From Hofstenia miamia (Eukaryota > Xenacoelomorpha > Acoela): a stretch of DNA of 64,000 nt. Location of the stretch: the NCBI GenBank assembly GCA_004352715.1, contig SCFE01000064.1, positions 1,652,226 through 1,716,225 on the forward strand. The letters run 5' to 3'. Shown in pieces: positions 60,680-64,000 of the stretch (positions within the stretch are counted from its first letter, which is position 1; each line of letters starts with the position of its first letter). The notes under the pieces are model-generated. The model searched no databases. It was not told the origin of the DNA and worked only from the letters and a program-made list of their open reading frames with translations. Both the position numbers and the translations under genes were made by a program.

Positions 60680-60760
60680 ACCTCTATGTAATTTTTAACT
60701 TAGATTTAATAATTGTAGGTTTAACTTACAAAAATAGTTTTTAATCAATTGAAAGAAACA
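60680..60760 (+). repeat. 83-bp dispersed repeat, copy 2
   Basis: Second copy of 54178-54260, same orientation, on the CpG-poor side of the compositional boundary. Confidence 0.85.
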
Positions 60761-60939
60761 TGATTAAAGAAAAACATCTCAGATGAATATTTAATGTGCA
60801 TTTGAATTTTGGCTGATTCAATTAATGTTATTGATCTTCAATGGTTGTGCTTAGAATAGATTGCAAATGTCTCAAAAACAAACACCAACAATCTGAAAGC
60901 AGACATTGATCTAAAAGGATAGCTACTTGATGGGACATG

Positions 60940-61330
60940 AAATATTGTGACATTGGCATGGAGATCTGCGTTGATGAACACCAGGATTTGCTGATGTCTC
61001 AGTAATTAAAAGCCTGACTCCAGTGCTAAATGAGCTTATTCTTACTGAAAGTTAAAGGTAGCTGGGACATCAGGTAAGGGAAGGGTGCATGGCCACACTA
61101 AGCCAACCTGATACAGAGAACCTTAAAAGAAAGAGCCACATTAGACAGGAGCCCTAATTAAAATAAAGAGAGAAGCCCTACAAGTTCTTGATTGCAAAGT
61201 GCACCCTACATGCTTGTGTACCTAAATTCAGTGCAGTTGTGACAAGCCCTACACTTAGACCTGGCAAAGTGCCATAGTGATGAACTTGTAAAGCTGTACT
61301 GAAAAAGGCACCCTTAGCAACAATCAGAGA
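60940..61330. other. Unassigned higher-complexity block
   Basis: About 390 bases with clearly more G and C than neighbours, rich in CCTGA, AGCCCTA and AAGCC words, and almost without CpG. Stops interrupt every frame on both strands. It looks like an old transposon or gene piece whose CpGs have decayed; not identified. Confidence 0.3.
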
Positions 61331-62164
61331 ATTTAGAAAAGCATTTTAGTAAATTACATACACAACTAGAAGTAAAGGTAGAGTAAAATCTATTAAATTT
61401 TGATAATAAAATCAAAGTATTTAAACAGAAAAACAGGTATTTCATCAACAAAAGTAACACTAAAAGCATACTGTGAACTATGAGTAAACACTAAAAGGTC
61501 CTTTGTTAACCTTTTCCTTGGAAATCAACTAATTTCAGAAATACTATGCGGCAGATGATTTAAACAGTCAAAAATAGAACAGATTGTATAACACTTAATA
61601 CATCAATTGAGGCAATTACAAATTCATGTAAAAATATTGTAAAATTAATATTTATTAATTTTGAAATACTAATTACAAAAATGTTTGTAAGGCATCAGTT
61701 GATGCCACAATATTATCAAGTTTTTATTAAACTATTTTCACAATATTTGCTCACTCATTAAATATTCTAATGTTCAAAATTTGGCAGTAAAAAATTGAAT
61801 GCTATTGAAAAGAACGCATTTGCAAAGTCTATTTCTAAGTTCCATCATACAAAATTGATGTTTTTCAAAATTCAACAGTCTCAAAAGCACTTTGTTGCAT
61901 GGCAACAGTATTATCTATTTCAAGATATTGGGTACTCATCTTAATAAAATTTGTGTCCATTTTATTTTTCAACTGATCTTCATACCTCATGCAGTACTCT
62001 ATTTTAAAAAACTTAATCAAAATTTTTCCTATGTTGACATCACTGTTTTCAGCTTTAAGGTATCTTACTTTGATAAAAAATATCTGTATCACTTCCCCCA
62101 TATTTTCATTTCAAACAAGGCTGGCACCATCAAAAACTAAAGACCATTAGAGACTTTATTAAAA

Positions 62165-63480
62165 TAAAATTGTAATTTCATATATGAAGTCAAGTTCAAG
62201 TTATTTGGCCAGAGTTCAAGTTTTTACTTTTCAAGTTTGAGTTGGAGGATTTTTCAAAGAAAACTTTTAGTTCAATCATGTTTTTTCTATGTCCAAGTTT
62301 TTAGTGTAAAAAACAATTATTTTACAGAAATTTCTAAGCTAAAAAATAACCATTTTTGATAGATTAAGAAATTAAAATTTGAAATACTTTAATTATTATG
62401 CATTTTTGAGTGGAGCTTCAATCAAGTTCAAGTTTAAAGTTTGATGATTTTTCATCTTAGTTTTTCTGATCAAGTTTTGCTAGCTTATTTGAGTTTGAGT
62501 TCTGCACATTCTGAATGCTCAAAAATCCTGTTTATCAATGCATTATTTTACAGCTGTCATAATATGTAAAAATTACCTTAATTGGGACATTGATTAAGAT
62601 GCAACTAGTTAAAATTGCAATTACATAAGATAAGCATAAAAATAATTATTCACTTTCTTGTTGCTTTTCAATTGTCCAAATTTTTCACAAATTTAACTTT
62701 GTGTATTAGCTAATGTGAAATCATCCACAAAATAACTAGAGAATGTATTAATTGTAACATTTTATTTATTCTAAATATTTATTGTGACAAACAAAATTAA
62801 TCTGTTAAAATTTGAATCAGATGCAAAGAACAATCTGAGTTTAGTTCTGTCTCAGTAGAAATTGGAATATGCAGGCTACAGATTTGCCAAGAATCAAATT
62901 GCAAAACAAGTGAGTTACTTTTGTAATTTGAAAAGGAAAAACCTGATTTGTGAACTTAGAATAGTACCTACATTTATGATGCATGGACTTCAAAAAACAA
63001 GTAAGGGAAAAAGTACCAGACAGCTGTCAATAGAAAGCTCTTAATTTACTAATGTTAATTAATTTGACAAATTTTTAAGACTTTTTTAATTTAAAAAAAT
63101 AGTTTACTGTTTGTATATATTTGTAGTTTACTCATTTACATTTTGTAAAATTATCACTTTACTAAAAAATGTCTTTGTATTTAGCTATAAATAGGATTTT
63201 CAAGTCAGTCAAAGTTTGAGTTTTTACATTTGAGTTCAAGCTCAAATATTGTATAAAACCAATTCCAATTTCAATAGGGATTTTCCTAATTTTTAGACTT
63301 TTAGAATAATACAAAATTTATTTACAATAATTGTTAGCTAAATTATAATTATATATATTTTATGATATTTCAAGTTGATTTTTGATTGAGTTTGAGTTTG
63401 AGCTTCAATGATTTCTCTTCTGAGCTTGTTTGAGTTCAAATTCTTCACAGTCTTTTTACTTGAAAACCCTGGCCATGCAA
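62165..63480. repeat. Degenerate GAGTTTGAGTTCAAG phrase repeat in two blocks
   Basis: Blocks at 62185-62500 and 63200-63470 contain many variants such as AAGTCAAGTTCAAGTTATTT, CAAGTTTGAGTTGGAG, GATTGAGTTTGAGTTTGAGC and TTTGAGTTCAAGCTC, mixed with AT-rich sequence. The two blocks are about 700 bases apart. Confidence 0.55.
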
Positions 63481-64000
63481 TGTAAAATCAAGTTTCATTA
63501 CTTTATCTTAATCTTATGTTGTTAATATATTTAAGGTAGATACAAGATTAAGTATTATAGACATTTGAGAATATATTTACATCTAATATTTCAAATACAA
63601 AAATTATTGAATATAAACTAAATGTCTACTAACAGCAAGTTCAATGAAATTATCAATATAATTGGTGACATGTGTACCTGCTAGTATTTTTCCTGAATGA
63701 ATAATCATGCAAACAAAATAAGCTTTTGGGTATTTTGGCCTATTGTTTAACTTCTAATGTTAACAGCAATGCTTGTAAGATTAGGCTATAATGAGTTAAT
63801 TTAATTTATAAGTACTCACTATTGTCAAGTACAACAAAATAATTAATGTATTTATAACTGACATAAACAGCATTAAACAACACAATAAACCATAGCTCAA
63901 TACCAAAATAGCAAACAAGGATACAGCTAAAACAGAAATGAGATTTCTACAACACATCACCCATTAGAACCCTGTGATTGGGTTCTTACTCTGCTTCTTT

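Larger units (their letters stand above)
55900..64000. other. CpG-depleted segment without recognised gene
   Basis: By eye I count about 17 CpG in some 8 kb (about 2 per kb), compared with about 20 per kb in 52.8-55.8 kb, while CA and TG are abundant. No exon of a known family could be read on either strand. Contents listed separately are a copy of the 83-bp repeat, a gap in a TA tract, a TATCCAGTGCC phrase repeat and a GAGTTTGAGTTCAAG phrase repeat. Blocks of higher complexity at 59240-59360, 59500-59790 and 60940-61330 are unassigned. Confidence 0.7.

Overview
This is an AT-rich animal (metazoan) nuclear scaffold. It has long introns, many (TA)n microsatellites, six assembly gaps and decayed transposons of the mariner, pogo-like, hAT, PIF/Harbinger-like and non-LTR types. 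The repeat content and the receptor architecture suggest an invertebrate, quite possibly an arthropod, but nothing here fixes the species. There are no operons, CRISPR arrays or recognisable rRNA or tRNA genes.

The one clear multi-exon gene is on the minus strand, from 52812 down to 4848 (about 48 kb). I assembled it from eight exon pieces by splice sites, phases and domain order. It encodes a single-pass receptor with signal peptide, LRRNT, leucine-rich repeats, LRRCT, one Ig-like domain, a transmembrane helix and a cytoplasmic tail of about 180 residues. This is the LIG layout of kekkon, LINGO and AMIGO-type neuronal or adhesion receptors. The 5' half (52812-44422) carries the LRR part, 41812-41558 and 9322-9090 carry the Ig domain and helix, and 8899-8674 and 5150-4848 carry the tail. 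The Ig domain is split by an intron of about 32 kb. One small exon of the LRR/LRRCT junction is unresolved (between 45000 and 44490).

Inside the 32-kb intron, on the opposite strand, is one clean exon of prohibitin 1 (19334-19546), with no partner exon found in the window. The same intron holds an intact-looking Harbinger-type MITE with TAA duplications (11982-12174), non-LTR reverse-transcriptase remains (12.6-13.4 kb and 17.2-18.7 kb), an internally deleted mariner (13554-14120), a decayed domain of an unknown arthropod-type repeat (23913-24080), two palindromic elements (24369-24496, 34936-35090), a second mariner-like element isolated between two 1-kb gaps (30755-31715), and a mariner transposase remnant (38180-38782). 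The 7-kb second intron holds a pogo-like transposase tail between two near-identical direct repeats (47.6-49.5 kb) and a hAT element with a perfect 8-bp target duplication (49750-51585).

From about 55.9 kb to the right end the sequence changes character. CpG falls from roughly 20 per kb to about 2 per kb, as expected of DNA methylated in the germ line (for example a methylated gene body) or of a chimeric join. No gene could be read there. Several families of degenerate short 'phrase' repeats are scattered through the window and are not explained by known element types.
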